Source of the DNA: Pisaster brevispinus
Lineage: Eukaryota; Echinodermata; Asteroidea; Forcipulatida; Asteriidae
Length of the DNA: 64,000 bases
NCBI GenBank assembly: GCA_023634235.1
Contig: JAMKCF010000015.1
Location: 8,032,087-8,096,086, forward strand
Reading direction: 5' to 3'
Shown here: positions 30,140-40,747 of the stretch, piece by piece
How the letters are laid out: the number at the start of each line of letters is the position of its first letter
Numbering within the stretch: the first letter of the stretch is position 1
The notes under the pieces: generated by a model
Databases searched by the model: none
Told to the model about the DNA's origin: nothing
The model's input: only the letters and a program-made list of their open reading frames with translations
Translations under genes and position numbers: made by a program

Positions 30140-30565
30140 ACGATAAGTGTTCTGGGTTCTTTTATGTGCATTACCAATCCTAGTACACGGGACCTACGGC
30201 TTAATGTCCCATCTGAAGGACAAAGCAATTATGGTTAAGTATCTTGCTCTGCCCACACTCTGCTAATCAGAAACACCAGGGCCTAATTTCATGGCTCTGC
30301 TTACCGCTGAATTCTGCGCTTGCAATCACCACTCTCCGCTTACAATGCAAGTGCCAAATTTCTGCGCTAACTGTGTGAGCGAAGACCGCTAGTAACGTGG
30401 AGTAGGCATGTACACAAGCAAAAATTCCCTGCTAACCCGTGAAATATGCTTGACGTAAGCGTGGAATTCCCTGCTTCCGTAAGCGCCGATTCTTTGCTTT
30501 ACGGTAAGCAGAGCCATGAAATTGGGCCCAGAGCTTGAGTCCGGTGCTCTTAACCGGTTAAGGCT
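30140..30565 (-). mobile_element. SINE family 1 copy split by a MITE
   Basis: The SINE body lies at 30140-30278 and its tRNA-like head at 30530-30560. The two parts are separated by the 251-bp family E MITE. Confidence 0.8.
30279..30529. mobile_element. MITE family E copy inserted in a SINE
   Basis: The termini are GGGCCTAATTTCATGGCTCT and GAGCCATGAAATTGGGCCC. The SINE block AGAAACACCAG stops at the left boundary and resumes as AGAGCTTGAGTCC at the right. Confidence 0.85.
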
Positions 30566-31114
30566 GGGTTTAGGATTAGGGAAATACACTAGGGGTGTCG
30601 GAACATAGCAGTGTAACCATGATAGAGAGTCAAGTTGGCCAATCCCAGCAGTCTTGTTATAATGAGAGTCGACTGTTTGTTTGGGACACGAAACCTGTTT
30701 AAACAAAAAACTAATTTTGCAAACTTGGAGAAGCAAATTTACAAGTTTCTGAAAAGATTTGTTGAGAAGCGATTCATTTACAAGGGATACTTTTCACTGA
30801 CAAGTTACAGGTAACAAAGCAAATGTTTTACTGTAGTTTGATGCAGGAAACACTTTGTTTTAAGTTGAAAAAAAAAAGGATCAAAGAAATGAGACAAACA
30901 GTTAGGTATATTTTAATACACAGTTTTAATAGTACTTTTCATTCTTGCAAAAGGAACATGTTTTGTTCTTTACACACAGATCTTATCTATTGACCATGAA
31001 ATGGTGTTGGATTTAAACGCTTTATCATGAAAACATCAGGCTCGAGAACCAGTAATAAAAGAATTTGTAAGTTGATTGTATTGACTGGGCTCTCCATTTG
31101 TTAACAATTTGAAA

Positions 31115-31305
31115 AGTCGCATCCCCTTAAGGTGATCCCTCTGCTGCCGCTTCCCAGGTTGTGATCACTGGCTACACGGCAGTTGCAGGTTGAATGGCTT
31201 CTGACTGGCACCCCTGTACAAAGATATTGACAAAGCTCAAATGGTAGAGCGCCGGCATGTTCATCCGGAGGTCTTGGGTTCAAGTCCTGCTCTGGTCAAT
31301 TTTCC
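31115..31305 (+). mobile_element. SINE family 2 copy
   Basis: CCCTTAAGGTGATCCCTCTG, CTGCCGCTTCCCAGG, AAATGGTAGAGCGCCGGC and GGGTTCAAGTCC appear in family order. Confidence 0.8.
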
Positions 31306-32380
31306 TTTGTTCAACATGAATCAATTTTAATATTGCAAGTGGCTTCATTTGTTCGCATAGAAAGCTTGGTTTATTTGCAGAAAAACATTGGCATGTTTGT
31401 ACAGTAATTATTTGATCTTACATGTGGTATTGTTTTTGGTCTAAACATCTTGTTGTAAAATGTCAACATAAATTGTTCACAATGCAAATCTTTACAAAAA
31501 CATGTACATGTACACCTTTTCTACACAGCAATCATCTTATGTGATTCTAGTCATATCAGTCTGTGTCCTTAGTAATGGCTTTAGTTTGAACATAACTCAG
31601 GCCATATCCGAATTGATGGCTACAGCTACGGCTACGACTGTTGCTAAGGGTGTTGCTGAGGACATCCTCTGCTTCAACGCATGATGACATGGCGATCCAG
31701 CCGTAGCCGCAGCCACAATCACCCATTCAGCCAATATCACTAAGCCTGCCTATTCATCACTGCATCTCAAGCTACAGGACTTTGCCAAAAATGCTTAATA
31801 CACATTTGATTGAAACCGCGAGGCATAGCTTAGAAAGTTCCGTAAAGGAAGATCTTTTCCCAACCAGTAAACTTTTGTTTATTCTTGGATTTTCTTGCTA
31901 GTTATTTAAAAGATGAAACGATTGAAGACTCTTATACAAAGAGACTTATCTGACCTGCTTGAATTGTACAAAAAAAGACTATTAAAAAGGACGGAACCAA
32001 ACCATAGGTACTTAAAATAAATATGTACAATTTATATATATTATTTACAACTTATTGATTGGAAGAACGGCACTTGTAAAAAAAGGACGGAAACTATTTT
32101 GGACTTAATAAAGGAATGCAAAATAACATGCAATCCAGAAGCTTCGTTTGTTTGAATGCAGCTCAAAGAATAGTGTATAAAAAGGTTGATTACAAATTTG
32201 TTTGCAGTATGGCTGTACTTGCGCAAATAACACATGGAATAGAATTGTTACCATAATTTTATTTTGTTAATAGCACGTGTTTGCGGTGACACAAAAGTTA
32301 AAGCTTCATTCTGCGTCACAATGTATACACACATCCATCTGGCACTCAAAGTTTGGGAATACATTGTTTTCAGTAAACCC

Positions 32381-32386
32381 TTTATT
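32381..32386 (-). terminator. Candidate poly(A) signal of CFAP96 (AATAAA on minus strand)
   Basis: TTTATT on the plus strand reads AATAAA in the CFAP96 sense, 667 bp after its stop and directly after the end of a MITE copy (32387-32756). Another minus-strand AATAAA lies at 32258-32263. Confidence 0.35.
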
Positions 32387-32756
32387 ACAGGTATTATACA
32401 GGATTGGTAGAGCTGACAAAATAGTCGCAGACAGTGTTCATGTTTTGTGTGATCAACCGAATACATAAAATATAAAACCTGTGAAAATTTGAGTTAAATC
32501 CGTCGTGGAGTTTGGAGAAAAAAGTGGAAGACCATGCACAATATTCACTTTAAACACATTGTTCTTAATTTTGGCCGTCACAACCGAAATCATTTACATT
32601 TTTTAGGCTTTCAGATACAGTTTCTCAAATAGGACTCATTTCAGAGGAAGACATTTCAAAGAAAATTTTTTCGCATCTGAACTTCTAACAGTAAGCTTTC
32701 AGACTAAAATTAAACAATGGTGTTTTATCCTTACCAATCCTGTATAATACCTCTAA
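32387..32756 (-). mobile_element. MITE family A copy in CFAP96 3' flank
   Basis: Both terminal inverted repeats are intact (AGGTATTATACAGGATTGG and CCAATCCTGTATAATACCT). The interior runs in the same direction as the 9318 copy. Confidence 0.85.
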
Positions 32757-33052
32757 ATTTGTTGATACCTTACAGGAATATAATACCTTTTAAGGAAGAT
32801 TATCCGAGTGAAAGGGGGGGGGGTACAGATACTTCTAATCCCAGAACTGAAACAATTCCACAAGATCTTTACTGGAAGATGTTACACAGCCGGTAAAGGT
32901 AAAAAACCAGCAGATGGACTGGTACAAGTCAAATGGAAGGGCATTCCTTGCGCTGACTTCAGTTAAGAGACTAGAAGACAGGATGCAGTATCCACATGAT
33001 GTTCTGCCGTAGGGAAGTAGAGTTTCAAGATGGCACTAAATCAGCTCTTGAA

Positions 33053-36000
33053 TTATACTGATGTAACAACTTGCCTGTAATTTGTACTATTGATGCTCCT
33101 GAAAATAAATAGAGAAAAAGAACATCAATATTTTATTAAGTTGATAACTTTTTTTTGGTCTACACAGTTTGGAGCTCACAATTGTTTCAGCGTGAGAATT
33201 TACAGGATGCAGTTTCTGATTGGTTATCCATAAATACCCGGGACAGTTTATCCATTCTGATTGGTTAAGAGGTGATCACATGGCCATGTTTAAACATGTA
33301 ATATAGGAGAAGTGTGGTGATTTTGTGTGGTGCTTGTTTATGCATAAAGCAATCAATACATACCCATACTCAATGTAAAACCTATAAGTATGCATGCGTA
33401 CGCACAACAGTTGGCGTCGCATTCAATTTAACCTTTCGCAAAACGGGGCTCCAGGACATGACAGGAATTGAAGATTTACAGAAAAGTTTCACATATTTTC
33501 CATCACAATTACGCTTTTTTAATGAAAAGGGCATTTATGAATAAAAGGATAGTGACTTGGTCTTAAATGGCTGTTTGAAACCTTGCAGGGTTGTGGCTGT
33601 GCGATCAGCTCGGTCCTTTATTGCACGGCCCCTACGCACCCTGCCGGTTTAAACGCCTGTTTTAGACCTTGTCATCACTCTCGTATCCCTTTATTTACAA
33701 TTGTGGAAATTAGCTATAAGCTAGGTGAGATATCAAACACAGTGTCAATTTCTCCAAGGCTAACCCTCTGTCCCCCCCCCCAAAAAAAAGGAAGAGAAAC
33801 AAAAAAGAAGAGAATCTTGATGTTGAACTTACTTGACAACATTCTGGTTGATAATGGATGTTGTGGTGGCAGTTTTGGGACCCGGTGATGGCATGAATAT
33901 CTTGCCAGTGCTGTTCATTGCAGGTGGTCCTTTCTTCCTCTTAGGTTTATAGGGGTCGTTAGAATGGGATGGATACGGGTCAAATGTGCCAGCTTTAGCC
34001 CCACCGATCTGCAATAAATAAAGGGGATGCTATTGTTAAGATATTTCTACATTTATATTTTTTATTAATGATGCATTAAAAGTTGATAACATTAACATAA
34101 GAGATAATACACTGTTAACACCACTGCAACCATTCACCAATATTTCTCATACATTTGACTTTGCATAATGCAATTAAAATGTTTTTATCACACATCCAAC
34201 ACATCCGATTAGCACCAATAACAGAATGAACAGGAAACAAGAAGAAATGTTCAGTTTTTAGATGTGGAAAACCCCAACTGGAGACAAACCTAGCTAATCA
34301 GGTAGGGAATGAAAACCAAATCCACTCAGTGCCCCCTGCGGGATTCGAACCGGGTACTAGAAGTGGAAGGCGAGGAAATACACCACTATGCCAACCTGAA
34401 AAGTCAAGTATTATGCCTAAATGCATGTAAATAAAAAAGTCTACTTACTGCTTTTGCAGGATGGCTGGGTCTGAACGGCTTTACATCCCTCTTCGGTGTG
34501 CCAGTCTTTTTGATCGGAGGCAAGGGTTTGTCAGTAGCATATGGGTTAGAATCGAACATGGGCTTTGGGTGCATTCCAAGTTTGAAGGCTCCACCTTTTG
34601 TTTGACTTTTATGCGCTTCCAGCTCTTTCTGTTGGGGGGAAAAAACGTGTGGAAGAAGGAATTGAGATTTAATCACAAACTGTATTCACAGACAAAAAGA
34701 TAAAGTTCTGGGGTAATTAAAACCCGGTAAGATAAAGTCTGAAATTGATCAATGGAAATAATTATAAATGTTGCTTATTTTCTACAAACTTGAATCCTTG
34801 ATTCAGATTGGTCCTAACAACAAGAGGTGATATAACGTTTATTGCACTGCAAATATAACACCCTGCGTTGCATTGCATGATGCTAAAAAAATGATACAGG
34901 AGTCCTATATTGATAAATATAGGACGCTTGGGACACTTGGCTGTGATTCTTCTCAAAGAAACAAGGTTATGTAACTGCAGACAAGGCTGGTGTCTACATG
35001 GAGTTGAACAAGCTGTTTAGAAGGTTTTTAAATAGAATTTTCAGAGTGTGGGGTGGACGCGTTTCCATGTCTGTTTTAAGTTTATTGTGAACAAAATTTC
35101 AATAACAAGGATCTATGCATGTGTTACATATAAAATAAATCAGGCCCTATTGAATGCATTTGGTACGTGCATTGTCGTAGAATGTAATCACTCAGTGACA
35201 TCTGGCCTTTCTATTTCACTGGGCTTCCCCTCGGGAAATGGAATAGTCCAGATTTCACCTCATGATTATATTCTTTGTCAATGCATGCAATATTTGTATG
35301 ACATTTACTTACCCTTCTCAACTCCTTTCCTTTGTTGTATGGATTTGAGGAGTATGTGTAGCTTTTGCCAATGGTTAATAAAGGATATCTGCACGAAAAC
35401 AAAAAGAAGAATAGCTTTCAAATTTAATTAGCCTCAGGAGTTCAGAGTGATTATGATGAAAGAGTAGTTGACACTGATATAGCTCTGGTGACTGCAAAGC
35501 CCATGTCTTTGTAACTGTCATTACTGCAAATGCTGCGATCAAATGTTATTTATTCACTCTGCCACCGGTCTCATCCGAGACCGATGGGATTGGCTGATGA
35601 GCTCGTACGAACTCTTGTTCAGGATGTAATGATGCATGATGGGAACAAATGTACTGCTGATTGCTGATTGGCGTACGGCGCAAAAACGCAATGTGTACAC
35701 ACACGATGTGAAAATGGATGGAGGTTCCATGGATAATGTAGTATGACAATTTAAAGGTTACAAGAAGATGGTTGCTATTAAGCCCTTTTTTTAAGTACAT
35801 GGCAAAGAATGAATATTTGCACTGGATTGATACAAAAGCGAGCTACATTATTATTGATAGTCAAAACTTTTGCTAACAGGAAGAGGTGGCCTGGGGTTAT
35901 TAGGTCAGTGGATTGGTCCAATGAGCATGTGCAGACATCATGTGCCCATCCCAGCACCCCTGGATGAGGCGCTGGGACCAAGGATGTTGTAATTATGTAG

Positions 36001-37503
36001 CATTTAATGAAATATTTAGGTAGTAGAAGTATTAATCAATGAATTTACTTTTTGTGGGATACCGCACGACTTGATTTGGGTAATTTACCAAATTAATTGT
36101 AAAAATTGGTACACTCTGGCATATAACTTGAAACAATTTTGTGAATGAACTTACCCGTAGCCTGTTCCATTCTTTCCTGGGTTGGTTGTAAAGTTTCTTC
36201 CGTCTGATTTGTAGGGTTTTCCTGATTTCTTGACAGGGCTGAAGGCTCCTACAGCGCCCCCTAAGGTACCATAATGGTTTCCAAGACCACTCCTGTAATA
36301 AGAAAAGTGCACGTAGGTAACACAAATTGAATCAGACTCAGTAGGTTATCGCCTTACTTCCCAATAGTCCACATTCGATACAAAGAGGTTTTTGCTTCAA
36401 AAACAAAGAGTGTATTTTGAAGTACCGGATGTCATTTCTGCTCCGTGTTTCTTTGTTTTGCTGTCCTCTTATAACAAAGATCCGATCATATTTGGGGCAG
36501 CGGGTGTCCCCTCCCCTATAACATTCCCGCATTTTGACACAATATTTTCCTCTTATTTCCTCTAAAAGAATTCCAGAGATTCCAAGCACACAATGAAGAC
36601 ACAATAGGTACACCATGCCCCATATCAAGCACCAAAATGCCCACTTGGATTAATAACCCTTCCCCCTTTTGATATAAACTTACTGCATCTTTGTTCCACT
36701 GCTTGGCAAGAACGCCTTCCCCAAGTTCTTTTTGCTCTCCTTGACCTTATACTGCCTCCTCATTTTGACTGGGTCACTGTAGGCCTCCGCTTCCATGACC
36801 CTTGTGAATTTCTCACTGAAGTAGCCCCCCTGTCCTGCCGTTCGAGTCTTACTTCCTCCGGGTAGCATCTGTTTGCCCTTGTAAGCGGTGACGTTGAACG
36901 CTTCTACACAACAAACAAATTCAAAAGTGATCAACGCATCTTAAAGGTATATTATACAGGGTTGGTAAGGGTAAAAAAACATCTTTGTTTAATTTTAGTC
37001 TGAAAGCTTACTGGTTATGAAGTTCATACAGAACCGTTTTTTTTTCTGGGAAATATTTCCCCTTGAAATGAAGTCATATATTTGAGGAAACTGTATCTGA
37101 AAACCTTAAGAAATGCAACAGCTGATTTTGGTTGTTACAACCATGTACAAGCAAGCGTATCAGGCAGATACGCGTGAATTGCGTGACGATACACGCAAGA
37201 ATGCTCCAGATTGCACAGTAGGGCTTTTAAAACCAAGATAAACACCAAGTAGAAAACATTCCGAAGATGTTGTTTCAATTCAGCGTGCTTCAGTCAAACA
37301 TTAAAAAAATTGGGTCCAGAATGCCCCACAGTTTTGAAAAAAACCTGGCAAGAACCCTGGAATGGGATTAGAAAACCAAATTTCCCAAACTCACTTGTTC
37401 CAGGCATTTTGTACTTGTCACCAATGGTAACATATTCCATCTCTTGGAATAACCCGATTCGCTCCATATCCGTCTTTCCTGTGCCTTTCTCCCCTGGGGC
37501 CAT
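33053..37503 (-). CDS. CFAP96: Cilia- and flagella-associated protein 96 (C4orf47/UPF0602 family), complete in 7 coding exons
   Basis: Minus-strand exons 37503-37395, 36903-36684, 36292-36155, 35388-35313, 34628-34449, 34008-33833 and 33098-33053 join in frame to 314 residues (945 nt); the human protein is about 309. Matching blocks in order: GKTDMERIGLFQEMEY then TIGDKY; KQMLPGGSKT; KKNLGKAFLPSSG; GLGNHYGTLGG; TNPGKNGTGYG; GAFKLGMHP; NPYATDKPLPPIKK; AGTFDPYPSHSNDPY. The last exon is only 46 nt and gives SINSTNYRQVVTSV then stop, resembling the human ALNSKNYK tail. Without it the preceding exon would end at an in-frame TAA (33831-33829) that is part of the GTAAGT donor. CFAP96 is a small protein of ciliated cells, reported at centrosome/cilium; its biochemical role is not established. 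It is head-to-head with LRRC20. Confidence 0.93.
33225..33305. repeat. Dispersed repeat family I copy
   Basis: GGGACAGTTTATCCATTCTG and a following GGTTTAAAC-like block recur in reverse orientation at 61978-62053 in a CCAR1 intron. Confidence 0.6.
34316..34400 (-). mobile_element. tRNA-like SINE head, CFAP96 intron 5
   Basis: The minus strand has GTTGGCATAGTGGTGTA and CCGGTTCGAATCCCGC, A- and B-box-like, without a pairing acceptor stem. Confidence 0.6.
34885..35285. repeat. Dispersed repeat family H copy in CFAP96 intron 4
   Basis: It begins near AGGAGTCCTATATTGATAAA and shares AGGATCTATG, GTAATCACTC and CTCATGATTATATTCT blocks with a copy at about 1195-1640 inside the MZB1 intron. A third partial copy lies at about 60330-60415. 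Confidence 0.6.
36945..37144 (+). mobile_element. Truncated MITE family A copy in CFAP96 intron 1
   Basis: The left end AGGTATATTATACAGGGTTGG is followed by the left half of the element. It stops abruptly after a GGTTGTTACAACC block near 37144, with no right terminus. Confidence 0.75.
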
Positions 37504-38345
37504 CTTGATGTTGTTTGTTTGCACCCGATGATCAGAAGTTCTTTCCCTTTGGGATTTACTACCTTATTGGGAGAAAAGTAAAATATCAACAATTATAACG
37601 AGACATATCAGGTTTTATTTTCAATTTATTTGCCTAAGAGGAAGATTGTATTGTTCTCTTTTAGATTTAGAAGTTAGAGAATGTGATGAAAGTCAAGGGT
37701 TACGATAATTGTGTTGACCCTCAGAGTCAGACATGTCAAAGGTCGTGAAGGTTGCAGGATCTAATTTGAAGTAGCCAGGGAATTACCTAAGCTATAAATT
37801 AAGTTACTTAACTTCTTATTCTTTGGAGCTATTAATGAAGTAGACCACTAACTTCTTATATCATTATCAATGCTAATGTTGTACTTTAAGACCCTGTCAC
37901 TGGGGTGCTGTATTCCTGTTTTTGAAATTTTGACTTAGATCGCTGAAGTCAAAATTTCAAACAGAGAGGTACACCAGCCCCCCACTACAACCTGACTACA
38001 GCAGTCAAAATTTCATAAAGAGGAGTCTAGGCATATAGCGCACAAGATATTATCTGATCATATGACATTTGTTACTTGTGTCTTGTGATCTGTTGGTTAA
38101 TTACTGAATAGCCTTAAATTACCATGATTACCCAACTTTCAGACCCGCGATAATTATTGACCGACTTAACCAAAGAAAGTCAACTCAATGTCATCTCACA
38201 CCTCGCAAAATATTGTATAAACTATGTTTATATTAAATTTTAATTTATAAGATTACACATGACACAGTAGACCCAATATCATGGGTATGTTAGGAAGTTG
38301 TGCCCGAGTGGACTTTGCACTGGCCGCTCAAGTCATTGTCATCAT

Positions 38346-38770
38346 GGCGTGTCGTGGCCGAGTGGATAAGATCACTGGACTCAAGCTCTGGTGTTTCTGA
38401 TCAGCAGAGTGTGGGTTCGAGCCCCGGTCGTGACACCTGTGTCCTTAAGCAAGACACTTAACCATGATTGCTTCGTCCTTCGGATGGGACGTAAAGCCGT
38501 TGGTCCCGTGTGTTGTGTAACGCACGAAAAAGAACCCAGTGCACTTATCGAAAAGAGAAGGGGTCCGCCCCGGTGTTCCTGGTTTGATCGGCTGCATATT
38601 GCGCCACAGCACCTTGTAAACCATTACAAGGTGCTATGTAAAGGAGTAGGTCTCATACTTCAAACGTAGCCCCAAATACCTTGCAGGAAATACTGAATGT
38701 TAAGCGCTTAGAGGCTGGACTGCAGTAGGCGCTATACAAATACAATATATTATTATTATTATTATTATCA
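38346..38770 (+). mobile_element. SINE family 1, apparently full length with ATT tail
   Basis: The head GTCGTGGCCGAGTGGATAAG, B box GGGTTCGAGCCCC, body and 3' end TAGGCGCTATACAAATAC are all present, closing in (ATT)n at 38748-38770. It is the best reference copy in the window. Confidence 0.85.
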
Positions 38771-38867
38771 TTGACTGTTGTTCACACACTGGCTGCTTCC
38801 TAAATCGGCCACTTTCTTTGCGGTTTCTTTGTAAACAAAATTGTAATTTGTATGTTTCTTTACTTAC

Positions 38868-39120
38868 CGTTGAACTAGAACAGTTGTTATTGATGATGCG
38901 AACTCTTTCTCGATGTATTATCAATATTAATAATGCTGCAAGAACACTAGTGTAGTTAGACAAATCGTGGATATAGTGTGGACTTTGCTTCTGTGGTGTA
39001 CAAATTATTTGTTTCACATCATATGACAATGTACACGACGACGATCGAGTGGTGGTGTGTACGTGGGTAGTCCGTAGTTTAGGGACGGACGACTGGCTAT
39101 GATAAATAAACACATGTAAT
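38868..39120 (-). other. Possible non-coding first exon and promoter side of CFAP96
   Basis: The minus strand has a strong donor, AACG|GTAAGTAAAG, with the last exonic base at 38868. An acceptor-like pyrimidine tract lies just 5' of the CFAP96 ATG exon, near 37560. The upstream boundary is not visible. The 137-codon minus-strand ORF across this stretch runs into a SINE tail and is not regarded as coding. Confidence 0.3.
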
Positions 39121-40747
39121 CTTTACCAATGTCGCATGGCAACAACGTCAATGGTGCCCGACATCATCAAAGGACGCTTTCATTGTAATGGGTACCAGCT
39201 ATTCGTAGTTGCGCGAATTATTTATGGGCAAAAAGAGGGCGCTATTCAAATTTTATAGTTTTGGAAAAAACTTATGACAACAGAGGGCGACATTTACAAT
39301 AACAAAAAAGTCGTGGAATGTCACGAATGTGGTAAGCAAGTTTCTGCAGTTGCTGGGACATGCTGGAGGGATTGGACTAAACTATTTATAAACTCTTTTT
39401 TGAATGAACCAATGAAGTAAGTACATTTATTATGATTTGAATCGATTTTTGGAAACGTTTATAAACATGAGTGCAGTTGAGTTGACCAAACATGAGTTGA
39501 CCGTCCATGGTTAGAGACCATTGAATCATCCATTTGGACATGTTGGAGGTAGAATTACTCCATCCCATTGGTTAGACAGCATTAGCTGATTAGCAAAGAC
39601 AGACCAGCCAGGAGCCAGATGGGACTCTACCTTACCTGTACTGGTAGCTTAAAAGTAGTACGGTTAAAACCATAGAAAAATAGAACTGAAACGAAGTCCT
39701 AAACCATCATTATTAATCAATAACAATGTCATTATCATTTTAATTTTTTTTAGTAAATGGCATGCATGCTGATGATCATGTCATTTACTTAACAACACTC
39801 AGTCACCTGCTGCATGATCCCGTGTCATGATATATATTTATTTGGATGTGGATATCATGCAGTTTGCAGCCATTAAATAGAAGAAGTTGATATGATGATT
39901 GGATTTGAATTTGCTACAGCACCATTCAAGCTGAGACAGATGACTCCTTCAAGTCCCTCCTCAGCACTCAGCTCAGTAGTCCTCTCTCTCACTAAAAATC
40001 TCAGCAGGTACTACCTCTCTCTCTCTCCATTGCGTTTAATGCCAGTTTGGGTCTCTGAGGAAATATACATTGAATTAATCAGTATATTATACAATCGTTG
40101 TGACTAAAGTGACCAAGATTAGGAACTACGATTATCGAGCACCTTCACAGTAAAAATGAGTAATAGTTACGCGCCATCTTGTTCAAGGTCAGAGGCATTT
40201 GTTTAAATTTGGACACCAGGAAAGACCCATTAAAGAAAAAGGCTCAAATGAAACATCTTTTTTGTCTGACAACTCACACCTGTTATCTCCCTGCAATTCT
40301 TTTTCCAAACTGTGGACATAATTGGATCATGCACAAACCAGTGGGACTGCTGACTGCCCAAGGCAGATTAACTGCTCATCCATTAAGTATAATAACCTAA
40401 GTAAGTCAATGTAAATACACCTAATGGGTGAAAAGGATGAATAGTTTCGGAGTTTTGTAAGAGTTTTGTGGCCAAAACTTGGAAATTCTTTAATGGAGCT
40501 TTCCTGTAATACTCTTTATGGCCTGTGACTCGGGGCTCGAACATCATGCAAGCATCTGAAGGTGCGTGGAAGTTCAAACTTGAGTCGCAGATGGCAACAG
40601 AACTTCAACTTTACAAGAACAAGATGGTGCATAACGTGAAGGTGCTTAAATCCATAAAGCCTCATATCTTTCTTCAATGCACAGACGCTTATTCAACCCA
40701 GCAAGAAGTAATCAAACAACACATCGTCACTTATAGGGAAATACCAA

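Larger units (their letters stand above)
25284..33052. other. Convergent intergenic region between AP1AR and CFAP96
   Basis: No gene seen in 7.8 kb. The stretch is a mosaic of MITEs (25567-25896, 26109-26977, 26978-27120, 27310-27452, about 27938-28430, 28550-28800, 32387-32756), a SINE split by a MITE (30140-30565) and a second-family SINE (31115-31300). Two inverted arms near 29700 and 30660 may be the ends of one more element. ORFs of 60-115 codons here show no recognisable family and several lie on repeats. Confidence 0.55.
37504..40747. other. Head-to-head intergenic region between CFAP96 and LRRC20
   Basis: No gene beyond the possible CFAP96 5' UTR exon. The main recognisable content is a full-length tRNA-headed SINE (38346-38770) with an ATT microsatellite tail. 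The remainder appears to be single-copy, non-coding DNA. Confidence 0.5.

Noticed and set aside
33829..33833. In-frame TAA as the CFAP96 stop codon
   Set aside because: It is part of a consensus GTAAGT donor, and joining to 33098 restores the conserved C-terminal tail.
38700..39113. 137-codon minus-strand open frame upstream of CFAP96
   Set aside because: Its end reads through a SINE tail (poly-Ile from ATT repeats) and the rest is low-information. The CFAP96 family starts at the GKTDMERIGLF exon.
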